The position numbers were made by a program, and so were the translations under genes. This document shows, piece after piece, positions 1-6,821 of a stretch of 11,687 nucleotides of DNA; positions within the stretch are counted from its first letter, which is position 1, and each line of letters opens with the position of its first letter. The stretch is taken from the NCBI GenBank assembly GCA_029932545.1, contig JAOZPW010000111.1, forward strand, positions 1 through 11,687. Direction: 5' to 3'. This stretch comes from Thermoanaerobaculales bacterium (GTDB taxonomy: Bacteria > Acidobacteriota > Thermoanaerobaculia > Thermoanaerobaculales > Sulfomarinibacteraceae). The notes beneath the pieces are model-generated. The model was not told the DNA's origin and ran no database searches. It saw only the letters and a program-made list of their open reading frames with translations.

Positions 1-1484
1 GTATCAACTTCACCGGCGATTTTCGCGTCGAGGCCAACTCGATCAGCACGACGACCCCGGACCACTTCAACGGCATGCAGTTGCAGAACCTGATGGTCAA
101 CACCATGTTCTACATGGGCGCCACCCAATCGCCCATGCCTCCTGCAGACATCAGCGAGATTGATGCCTTCATCGCCCAGAACTACGCCGAATACCTCTAC
201 GTCACCGACAACCTGACCTTCGACGATCTCAAGGGCGCCGTTGGGATGATGCCACCCGAAATGATGCAGGGCCTGATGCAGTACCTCCTGCCCCACACCT
301 ACACACCCGGCTACGACTTTGACAATTCGCTGCTCTACACTACCCGCCTGCGCCTCAACATCGACGCCAACGTCTACAAAAACGTCAGCTTCCAGGGAAG
401 GCTCTCCATGTACAAGACCTGGGGCGACTCCGCAGGCGTCCAGGTCTTCAACGGCCAGTCCAACAGCTTCAACATCGACGGCAACACCGCCACTGTCCCG
501 AACTCTGACATCCTCCGCGTCGAGCGGGCCTTCTTTGATTGGAAGAACATCGGCGGCGCCCCGATCTATCTTTCAATCGGCCGTCGTCCCTCGACCGGTG
601 GCCCCCCAATGCACTACCGCCAAGGTGAGCAACGGCAGGGTACACCGATGGGCAGCTTGATTGACTTCCAGTTCGACGGCATCACGGCCGGCTGGCATAT
701 CAGTGAGCACTCGACTGCTCGTCTGTGCTACGGCATGGGCTACGAAAACGGCTACGGGAACGGCGTCCTGACCCCGACCTCGGCCTTAGACGACGCGTGG
801 TTCCTCGGCCTCAATTGGGATATCTACAACGGCGACGACATGTTGATCCAGACAACCATCGCCCGCGGCTTCGACCTGACCGACGGCTTCGGCGGCCTGG
901 TCACTCTTCCGGTCAATCCGGTCACCGGCGCCGAAATTGGTGCGCCGATCGTCATGCGATTCACCCCTTCGAGCAATCTTGGCGACATGGACATCATGGG
1001 CGTCGTTCTGACGCGGCGTGACGGTCCGGTCGACTGGTTCCTCAACTACAATATCAACAAGAGCCACCCCAACGACGTGACAACGCCTTTCGGCGGTCTG
1101 TTTTCCGACCCCTTCGAGACTCCCGAATCGCAGAGCGGCAGCATGTGGTACGTCGGCGCAAAATTCAACTTCAACGATGACCAGACGGCCATCGGCCTCG
1201 AGTACAACCATGGTTCTGAGTACTGGTTCAACTTCACGCCGGCCCAGGACGATCTGATCGGCGCGAAGACCGCAACCCGTGGCGACGTGTTCGAGATTTA
1301 CCTATTGCACTCGATCAACAAGCGCTTCCAGTTCAAACTGGACTACATCGACTACAGCTACGACTACTCCGGTTCGGGCTGGCACATGGGTGCGCCCAAG
1401 GACCTGGGTTCGATGCAGGTTCTCGGTTTCCCGACATACAGCTCGGCCAGCATGTGGAAGCTCGGCCTGGTCGCCAAGTTCTAA
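1..1484 (+). CDS. DUF3373-type outer-membrane beta-barrel protein, 5' end outside window
   Basis: The reading frame is already open at base 3 (residues INFTGDFRVEAN...), so the Met at 75 is internal and the gene starts upstream of the window. About 493 residues are visible. The protein has alternating polar/aromatic stretches typical of amphipathic beta strands and ends in Phe (LGLVAKF), the usual terminal residue of an outer-membrane barrel. The segment around 571-690 (IGRRPSTGGPPMH ... LIDFQFDGI) resembles the conserved core of DUF3373 proteins, as I remember that family. No CXXCH motif is visible. It lies 13 nt upstream of an octaheme cytochrome gene and is probably cotranscribed with it. 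DUF3373 barrels often occur beside multiheme cytochromes in metal-reducing bacteria, so a porin role for a porin-cytochrome complex is likely, but that is inference. The family call is from recalled motifs and not from a search. Confidence 0.78.
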   Translation, partial: INFTGDFRVEANSISTTTPDHFNGMQLQNLMVNTMFYMGATQSPMPPADISEIDAFIAQNYAEYLYVTDNLTFDDLKGAVGMMPPEMMQGLMQYLLPHTYTPGYDFDNSLLYTTRLRLNIDANVYKNVSFQGRLSMYKTWGDSAGVQVFNGQSNSFNIDGNTATVPNSDILRVERAFFDWKNIGGAPIYLSIGRRPSTGGPPMHYRQGEQRQGTPMGSLIDFQFDGITAGWHISEHSTARLCYGMGYENGYGNGVLTPTSALDDAWFLGLNWDIYNGDDMLIQTTIARGFDLTDGFGGLVTLPVNPVTGAEIGAPIVMRFTPSSNLGDMDIMGVVLTRRDGPVDWFLNYNINKSHPNDVTTPFGGLFSDPFETPESQSGSMWYVGAKFNFNDDQTAIGLEYNHGSEYWFNFTPAQDDLIGAKTATRGDVFEIYLLHSINKRFQFKLDYIDYSYDYSGSGWHMGAPKDLGSMQVLGFPTYSSASMWKLGLVAKF

Positions 1485-1497
1485 GGGGGATCTCGGT

Positions 1498-2913
1498 ATG
1501 ACACGCAGACTTTGTATTTTGGCCATCAGTGGCATCCTGCTGATGGCGGGCCCGGCCCTCGCCGGCAAGAAATACTCCCACCAGGAGTACTTCGAGCATT
1601 TCGAGGGAACCCCAACCTGTCTCCAATGCCATGAGGACGAGGCCAAGACTTTCTTCCATTCACAACATTACCAATGGAAGGCCAAGGCGCCGAATGTCGT
1701 CGCCTCTCATGATCAAGAGCTCGGCAAGATCAATATGATCAACGATTTCTGCACAAATCCAGTGCCGAATTGGATCGAGAGCATTACCAACGACGACGGG
1801 AAAATTCTCGAACAGGGTTGCTCCAAGTGTCATGCAGGCTTCGGCAAAGTGCCCTCGACCGTCATGTCCCGGGAACAACTGGAAAACATCGACTGTCTGA
1901 TCTGCCATGCCAGCGGCTACCGTCGCGACCTCTACGAGGACGACAACGGAGAACTGGTATGGAAACCCATCTTGTGGAAGAACCGCGAGGGTATCGACTC
2001 GGTCTCCAAGAGGATCTCTCTTCCGACCAAGGTGATGTGCCTTCGGTGCCACGCAGGGTCCGGAGGCGGGCCCAACTTCAAACGGGGCGACATCGAGTAC
2101 TACCTGACTGAAGCCGATTATGACTTTGACGTACATATGGACGTCGACGGCAACGATATGCAGTGCATTGACTGCCACGCGGGTGCGGATCACAAAATCC
2201 CCGGACCCGGCGCCGACATCGCCGGCGATGAGATGCCCGAGAAACTCGTTCGCTGCGACAACACCGACTGCCACGGCAGTGCTCCCCACGAGAAGGCCCT
2301 GTTGAATACCCACGCCGAACGGGTCTATTGCACCTCGTGCCATATCCCGTCTTTCGCCAAAGAAGATGCGACCAACATGACCCGCGACTGGTCTGCCGGA
2401 TACTGGGATGAGGCCAAGGGAAAATTCACCTACACCGGCACCTTTGAGTCCGACGTCACACCGGTCTTTCAGTGGTGGAACGGCGAACAGGTGACCATGC
2501 AACTCAGCGGAGAACCGGTCAAAACCAACGCCGCCGGCGAGGTGATGGTGTCGGTCCCGGTCGGTTCCAAAGATGATCCCGCATCGAAGATCTTTGCGTT
2601 CAAGCTCTACAAGGCCGTCATGCCGGTCTTGAAAGACAAGAAATGGCTGTTGCCCATCCAGACCGGTGATTTCTACAAACACGGCGACATGAATGAATCA
2701 GTCAGGATCGCGACCGAGCGATATTACGGCATCAAGGATGCCGAATTCGAATGGATGCCGACGATCCACTACATGGGCCTCTTCCACGAGGTCACACCGG
2801 CGTACAGCGCCCTGCGCTGCCTGGATTGCCACGGATCCGACACCCGGCTTGACTGGGGCGGCCTCGGCTATGCCGTCGATCCCCTGGCTCTGATACTCCA
2901 GCCATCACATTGA
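1498..2913 (+). CDS. Octaheme c-type cytochrome, OTR (tetrathionate reductase) family
   Basis: The start at 1498 is chosen because a purine-rich ribosome site (aaggggga, 1483-1490) precedes it and the product begins with a Sec signal peptide (residues 1-22, cleavage after ALA). The same frame is open further upstream, but that part overlaps the barrel gene. The 471-residue product has seven CXXCH motifs (41-45, 108-112, 133-137, 181-185, 223-227, 278-282, 441-445) and one CX4CH (Cys253, Cys258, His259), so eight c-type hemes. Family hallmarks seen: GKINMINDFC at 76-85, the LPTK...CLRCHAGSGGGP segment near 176-192 and DVHMD at 211-215. In the Shewanella enzyme one active-site heme has a Lys ligand; Lys171 or Lys178 are candidates here by position only. 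OTR reduces tetrathionate, nitrite and hydroxylamine in vitro; the physiological role is unsettled. With a barrel upstream, an electron-transfer role is equally possible. Periplasmic or outer-membrane associated. Confidence 0.9.
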   Translation: MTRRLCILAISGILLMAGPALAGKKYSHQEYFEHFEGTPTCLQCHEDEAKTFFHSQHYQWKAKAPNVVASHDQELGKINMINDFCTNPVPNWIESITNDDGKILEQGCSKCHAGFGKVPSTVMSREQLENIDCLICHASGYRRDLYEDDNGELVWKPILWKNREGIDSVSKRISLPTKVMCLRCHAGSGGGPNFKRGDIEYYLTEADYDFDVHMDVDGNDMQCIDCHAGADHKIPGPGADIAGDEMPEKLVRCDNTDCHGSAPHEKALLNTHAERVYCTSCHIPSFAKEDATNMTRDWSAGYWDEAKGKFTYTGTFESDVTPVFQWWNGEQVTMQLSGEPVKTNAAGEVMVSVPVGSKDDPASKIFAFKLYKAVMPVLKDKKWLLPIQTGDFYKHGDMNESVRIATERYYGIKDAEFEWMPTIHYMGLFHEVTPAYSALRCLDCHGSDTRLDWGGLGYAVDPLALILQPSH

Positions 2914-2932
2914 TGGACCTCTCCTCTTTTAA

Positions 2933-2961
2933 GGGCGGACCTTCGGGTCCGCCCGCTTTTA
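2933..2961 (+). terminator. Rho-independent terminator after the octaheme cytochrome gene
   Basis: A perfect 9-bp GC-rich stem (2933-2941 with 2946-2954) is closed by a TTCG loop on a C-G pair, the very stable UUCG tetraloop. It is followed by a short T-run (2957-2960). It lies 19 nt after the stop codon and separates the barrel/octaheme pair from the mtrAB-type operon. The T-run is short, so termination may be incomplete. Confidence 0.85.
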
Positions 2962-3021
2962 TTGGAGACTGCGCGCAGAATACGGATCGGTTGGCTGTTT
3001 TGACAGGAACATGGTGAAACA

Positions 3022-3190
3022 GAGGGGGGGAGGGGGAGATCACGCGGATTGGTTACGCGGCTCAGTTGTCTCTGTTCCCGCGTTTTAGCCTCCTCAGTTC
3101 CTCATTCTCGGTTGCCCGACGCTGGCCGCTCGTGTACCAGGCTCCCCGATGCACAATCGGGCAGGTTCCATTTCTCCCCCTCCCCCCCTC
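3022..3190. repeat. 18-bp perfect polypurine/polypyrimidine inverted repeat, arms 133 nt apart
   Basis: The arm at 3022-3039 (GAGGGGGGGAGGGGGAGA) is the exact reverse complement of 3173-3190. The arms are almost pure G/A and C/T and are separated by 133 nt (3040-3172). If transcribed, they could close a large stem-loop. Neither arm lies in a gene. I see no flanking target-site duplication or transposase that would make this an insertion sequence. Confidence 0.75.
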
Positions 3191-3201
3191 CCCTACTCCC
3201 C
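3176..3201 (-). other. Predicted G-quadruplex motif on the minus strand
   Basis: Read on the minus strand, 3201 to 3176 gives four G-tracts of 4, 4, 7 and 5 G separated by loops of 4 (AGTA), 1 and 1 nt. This fits the canonical G-quadruplex pattern. Formation in the cell is not shown by the sequence. Confidence 0.55.
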
Positions 3202-3365
3202 TTTTCTGCTTTCACCCCCTCCTAATTGAGACGCCTTTCCAAATTCCGGCAAATTCTCCTACGGGAACTCGGTTGAAGCCTTCAACGTTGAGGCCCTTAA
3301 ACCGCGATACTGTCGCATTTGTTACTTGAGAAGTTGTTCATATCACAATTGCATGAAAATCCACT

Positions 3366-3406
3366 TGTGACATATTCTTGACACATCGAATTGAGATCGG
3401 TAGCTT
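3366..3406 (+). promoter_or_regulatory. Putative sigma70-like promoter with overlapping imperfect palindrome, for the mtrAB-type operon
   Basis: A perfect -35 hexamer TTGACA lies at 3378-3383, and 17 nt later stands TAGCTT (3401-3406), matching three of six -10 positions including the key first two and the last. The -35 box overlaps an imperfect palindrome at 3366-3385 of the form TGTGnCA-N6-TGnCACA, which could bind a dimeric regulator. It looks loosely like CRP/FNR half-sites but the spacing is wrong for a standard site. The promoter would give a leader of about 160 nt before the decaheme gene. The -10 box is weak, so confidence is moderate. Confidence 0.45.
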
Positions 3407-3429
3407 GTGAATATGAGCACGAGCTACCG
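3398..3429 (+). promoter_or_regulatory. 12-bp hairpin/palindrome spanning the -10 region
   Basis: Bases 3398-3409 pair with 3418-3429 over 12 positions (eleven Watson-Crick and one G-T), leaving an 8-nt loop AATATGAG. The left arm includes the proposed -10 box. This could be an operator bound as DNA, or the first stem of the 5' leader if the real transcription start lies upstream. No T-run follows, so it is not a standard terminator. Confidence 0.5.
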
Positions 3430-3573
3430 GCTCCGTCGAATTCGCCCCCCTTATATTTGAGGGGAGATCAGCCGTCCCGGGTGGATGGCAAAAGGGCTCA
3501 AAAACTCTCAAAACAATGCACTGAAGTATATTTATGGAATCTTTTTTTTGGAAGGATCAAGGAGGTGACTGAT

Positions 3574-4458
3574 ATGAAACGAAGCATCCTGCTGGCGCTC
3601 GTCGCCGTGGCATGCGTCATTGCCGTTCCGGCTTTTGCCGGTGACGACGCAATGTGCGCCCAGTGTCATGACGAAGTGGCTGCCGGAATGAAGAACCAGA
3701 TCCACATGCGGATCCACAGCTTCGAGGTCTATGGTCGCGACGTCGGTTGCACCGGGTGCCACGGAGACGGCGAGGCCCACATGGAGGAAGGCGACGCAAG
3801 CCTGATCAACACCTTTGCCGATGGCGAGGATTCACAGGCCTGTATCGACTGTCACCAGAACAAGAACCAGGCCGAATGGGCAGCCTCGACTCATGCGATG
3901 GAGGGTCTTGCCTGTACGGATTGCCACGACATTCACAGTCGCAACAATCCTCTCGACAGTTGCAAATCGTGCCATATGGAAGTTTACGTAGAGTTCGAGC
4001 TCCCCAATCACCACCCTGTGCGTGAGGGGAAAATGACCTGCGCCGATTGCCATGACCCCCACCTGGGAACCGAAGCACAGCTCAGAACCCACACCCGGGT
4101 CAACGATCTGTGCTACGACTGCCACCAGGACAAGGAAGGCCCTTTCATCTTCGAACACGAGCCGGTCGTCGAAGATTGCCGCTTGTGCCACCTGCCACAC
4201 GGTTCGGTCGCCGAGGGTCTCTTGACCGCCGGTGAGCCGATGCTCTGCTATCAGTGCCACGAGATGCACTTCCATGCCGGACTCAAAAGCCCCGACGTGC
4301 CAATCGACGTCGGTGGAACAGAGCGTGAAAACCCGTGGGGCATCGACGGTATGACGGTGGCCTTTACTTCAAAATGCAGCCAATGCCACTCCCAGATCCA
4401 TGGAACCGACTTGCCGTCCCAGACGGTCTCCAGCGGTGGCCATGGAATGGTGCGGTGA
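3574..4458 (+). CDS. mtrA: DmsE/MtrA-family decaheme c-type cytochrome
   Basis: The start at 3574 follows a near-perfect ribosome site (aaggaggtga, 3559-3568) and gives a clear Sec signal peptide (MKRSILLALVAVACVIAVPAFA, cleavage after residue 22). The 294-residue product has ten CXXCH motifs, starting at residues 28, 59, 90, 114, 130, 156, 180, 202, 225 and 268, evenly spread as in MtrA, MtrD, DmsE and PioA. Shewanella MtrA is slightly longer, about 333 residues. In the Shewanella system the decaheme sits inside the MtrB barrel and forms an electron wire across the outer membrane. The mtrB-type gene follows 16 nt later, so the pair is an operon. The symbol is used for the family; it could equally be called dmsE, mtrD or pioA, and the direction of electron flow (out to metals or in from a donor) cannot be decided here. 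Confidence 0.92.
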   Translation: MKRSILLALVAVACVIAVPAFAGDDAMCAQCHDEVAAGMKNQIHMRIHSFEVYGRDVGCTGCHGDGEAHMEEGDASLINTFADGEDSQACIDCHQNKNQAEWAASTHAMEGLACTDCHDIHSRNNPLDSCKSCHMEVYVEFELPNHHPVREGKMTCADCHDPHLGTEAQLRTHTRVNDLCYDCHQDKEGPFIFEHEPVVEDCRLCHLPHGSVAEGLLTAGEPMLCYQCHEMHFHAGLKSPDVPIDVGGTERENPWGIDGMTVAFTSKCSQCHSQIHGTDLPSQTVSSGGHGMVR

Positions 4459-4474
4459 GGAAGGAGGGACGATC

Positions 4475-6643
4475 ATGAAATTTGCACTTCGCACACTGTT
4501 GATCGTGGCCCTCGTGGCCATGCCGATCACCGCAGGCGCCGATGATCTCGAAGATGTCCTGGGCGACGATTTCAGTCAGGACTTCGCCGGCGGTTTCCAA
4601 ATGGGCGGCTGGGGCGCCGATGCTGATGGGTCTCCGGACAAGGTCAGTGAATTCGAGCCCAATGACGGATCGCCGACTCTGGCGTTCCTCGCCGACAGTC
4701 ACAACGACTGGGGCAGCCTCTCGCTGGGATACGATTTCAACCACAAGAACGACAACAACGGCCACCTCGACTTCGACCTCGGCCGGATGGTGCGTTCGCA
4801 CACCACCTACAACAAGTTCATGCACCGCAACATCCATGACCACATGGAAAACCTGGAAGCAACGTCGTTCAACGGCAAGGTCGTGATTCACACGGACTTC
4901 GATCCCCTCCAGGAATACGGCATCAACTACCAGCGTTTCGAACACCGGACCGAGTTCCAGTTCGACATGCTGTCGGCCCTTACCCTGGCCGTTGAGTACC
5001 GCGACCAGAAGCGTCACGGTCACAAGCAGGCCTTCACGACCTCGCACTGTGATAGCTGCCACGTCAAGTCGCAGGATCACAAGGTCGACGAGAGGACCAG
5101 AGACGCCAAATTCGAGGCGATCGTCGGCTGGAAGGGCGGGAGCCTGGTTGGGTCCTGGAACCAACGCAGTCTCAGCAACACTCCGCAGTCGGTGAACACC
5201 CAATTCGACGATGCTCTCCATCCCGAACTCCAGGTTCCGGTATTCGACAACCGGCTTCAGTACGATTCCGATGTCGGCGTCGTCCAGGCGGACCTCTGGC
5301 CCAATCAGGAGAAAACGATCGGACGATTGGACCTCAACCTCAACAGTCTGGCCGGTTTTGCCATCAATATGGGTGGCGTACTCCAGGACTCCAAGAACAA
5401 GTACACCGGCTACAGGGCGACCTACAAGGGCTTCATGTTCAACGCTGCACGGGCATTCGGAACGAAGACCCGACTCCGTTGGCGTGCACGGTCATACTCA
5501 CTGGATAACGACGATGTCTGGATCGACGTCAACGACCGTGTGGCGCCCGCCGGGCCGCACGCCGGAATGAATTACGAAGACTGGACCGGACAGAATTTCG
5601 ACCATACGCGCCTGTCGGTGATGGACCGCAGCGTCTTCGAATCGAAGCTGGACCTCAGCTACAGAATGGGGAAGAAGGCCGGCTCATTACGTTTCGCCTG
5701 GGATTATACGAGCACGGATCGTGATCATTTCGAGGTGCTCCCCAACGAATCCAAGACGACCAAGAATACCTTGGGGGTCTATTGGAGTTCCCGCCCGGCC
5801 AAGAGCTTCAAACTCCGTGCTCACTACAAGTATGGTGAGATCACCAATCCCTTCATGCTGATGGACGGCGCCTGCTCCACCCTGGTCTCGGGTTCCAACT
5901 CCAATCCCTGGAATCCTGACCTGACAGCTCAGTACTACGAGTTTCATGATGCCCGCGTTGCCGAAACCACGGCGTCACCGTCGTCCTGGGATGAATTGAA
6001 GCTCGGCTTCACCTGGATGATCGGTTCAAAGACAACTCTCAGCGGAACCTACAGGAGTTGGGACGGCGACAATGGGGATGGCGACCTGACCGAGTGGTCG
6101 CGAACCAACGACAATGCCGTGCTGACCCTATGGTCCGGCCCGACCGAGACCTTCAGTTGGTACCTCGGCTGGGCGATGACGAACTCAGACTTGGATGCAC
6201 CGGTGTGCATCCCAGTCTTTGATGGTTGAGCAGGCACAATCATGGGAGGCCAGGATGGCTTCCAACGCGACATGCTTTCTCAGGAAACCGAAAGTTCGAC
6301 CATCGTTGCCGGGATCCGCTACACACCTTCGAAGAAGTTCAACCTTGGGTTTAACGTCTCACAGACGGACTCCGAGCAGGCACTCGACCCGTTCGATCTC
6401 CCTGCTCCTGACTACGTCGAGACCCACCCGTCGATGACCTTCGATCTGACCAACTCGTACCTCTATTCGATGATCGACGTCAGCCGACTGGATGTTAATG
6501 CAGATGCCAACTTCAAGTTCACCAACGATTTCTGGCTGAACTTCTATTACCGTTACAGTGATTTCGAAGACAACGTTACACTGTTCGGAGACATGAACGG
6601 TTCGATCAGCATCTTTGGCGCCTATCTGGGATGGTCCTTCTAA
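4475..6643 (+). CDS. mtrB: MtrB/PioB-family outer-membrane beta-barrel with in-frame TGA at 6227
   Basis: The start at 4475 has a strong ribosome site (aaggaggg, 4461-4468) and a Sec signal peptide (cleavage near residue 21, TAGA/DD). The frame runs to TGA at 6227-6229 (codon 585), then continues without a further stop or frameshift for 138 codons to TAA at 6641, ending YLGWSF with the terminal Phe of a barrel. Read through, the product is 722 residues, close to Shewanella MtrB (about 697); ending at codon 584 would remove the last strands and the C-terminal barrel signal. The downstream Met at 6242 has no good ribosome site. The mature protein has only four Cys: a CDSCH motif at 192-196, unusual for a barrel, and Cys467 and Cys578 in predicted loops. 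The N-terminal CXXC of Shewanella MtrB is not seen. It would sheathe the decaheme encoded just upstream. The TGA may be a nonsense mutation (for example from TGG), an assembly error or selenocysteine. Confidence 0.85.
6227..6229 (+). other. In-frame TGA inside the mtrB-type gene (codon 585)
   Basis: The context is PVCIPVFDG-TGA-AGTIMGGQDGFQ, in a predicted loop between two strands. A Cys lies seven residues before it (Cys578). TGA is an ordinary stop in neighbouring genes (2911, 4456, and the minus-strand genes ending at 6822 and 10760), so a genome-wide UGA reassignment is excluded. Confidence 0.9.
6245..6263 (+). promoter_or_regulatory. Candidate SECIS-like hairpin downstream of the in-frame TGA
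   Basis: Bases 6245-6251 (GGAGGCC) pair with 6257-6263 (GGCTTCC) over seven positions including one G-U, around a five-base loop AGGAT. The loop starts 22 nt after the TGA. Bacterial SECIS elements usually have an apical loop about 16-37 nt after the UGA, with G in its first two bases; E. coli fdhF has a loop beginning AGGU. All of these points are met, but a hairpin this short can arise by chance in GC-rich coding DNA, and the lower stem is not extended. Whether the host has selenocysteine machinery cannot be seen. Confidence 0.3.
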
Positions 6644-6662
6644 GACCAACCTTCTCTATCTC

Positions 6663-6691
6663 AAGCCCCGCCATCCGGCGGGGCTTTTTTT
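6663..6691 (+). terminator. Strong rho-independent terminator after the mtrB-type gene
   Basis: A perfect 10-bp stem (6663-6672 with 6677-6686), a four-base loop ATCC and a seven-T tract (6685-6691) lie 19 nt after the TAA stop. Its position after 6643, and not after 6229, supports the longer reading frame being the ancestral gene. Confidence 0.93.
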
Positions 6692-6821
6692 ATGCCCTCA
6701 GACACGGGTGCGTACTGTTTTGACCCCTTTGAAGGGTTGTCGAAATGGGCCAATTCGGCCCCGCTCCCGGCTTTTCGCGCTTCGCGCGTGTTGGTTTTTG
6801 AAATTTAAATTTGGAACAGAA
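6692..6821. other. Short convergent intergenic spacer
   Basis: This 130-nt gap lies between converging genes. It contains small GC-rich hairpins (6747-6751 with 6757-6761; 6776-6780 with 6784-6788) and a 12-bp AT palindrome AAATTTAAATTT at 6801-6812. None is followed by a T-run on the minus strand, so I see no clear terminator for the glycosyltransferase gene that ends at 6822. Confidence 0.5.

Larger units (their letters stand above)
2962..3573. other. 612-nt intergenic region with low-complexity tracts, promoter and leader
   Basis: I see no convincing gene here. An open frame at 3066-3329 encodes a Pro/Ser-rich low-complexity peptide without a ribosome site. The left part holds a G-rich tract (3021-3039) and a C-rich tract (3171-3201) that are mirror partners. 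From about 3330 the sequence becomes AT-richer and contains the likely promoter and palindromes described separately. The leader (about 3430-3573) contains a small hairpin (CCCCTT at 3437-3442 with GAGGGG at 3449-3454), a repeated CTCAAAA and a run of eight T at 3542-3549 just before the ribosome site. I do not recognise a known riboswitch; the conserved c-di-GMP-I (GEMM) core is not found. Confidence 0.6.

Noticed and set aside
1660..2682. Long open frame of 340 codons on the minus strand
   Set aside because: It is fully antisense to the octaheme cytochrome gene, whose eight heme motifs are unmistakable; the open antisense frame follows from GC-rich codon use.
3000..3030. TTGACA at 3000-3005 as a second promoter
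   Set aside because: The expected -10 position falls in the G-tract, so no promoter is supported.
3066..3329. Small open frame in the intergenic region
   Set aside because: Pro/Ser-rich low-complexity translation through the C-rich tract, with no ribosome site.
3398..3573. c-di-GMP or related GEMM riboswitch ahead of the cytochrome operon
   Set aside because: Such riboswitches precede cytochrome genes in some metal reducers, and a stem with GGTAGC is present, but the conserved core and tetraloop/receptor sequences are missing.
4364..5221. Minus-strand open frame of 285 codons
   Set aside because: Antisense to the decaheme/barrel operon, Val-rich without domain features, and no ribosome site; a codon-bias shadow.
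6242..6643. Separate small gene encoding 133 residues
   Set aside because: It is in the same frame as the mtrB-type gene, lacks a good ribosome site and reads as the end of the barrel, so it is treated as part of that gene.
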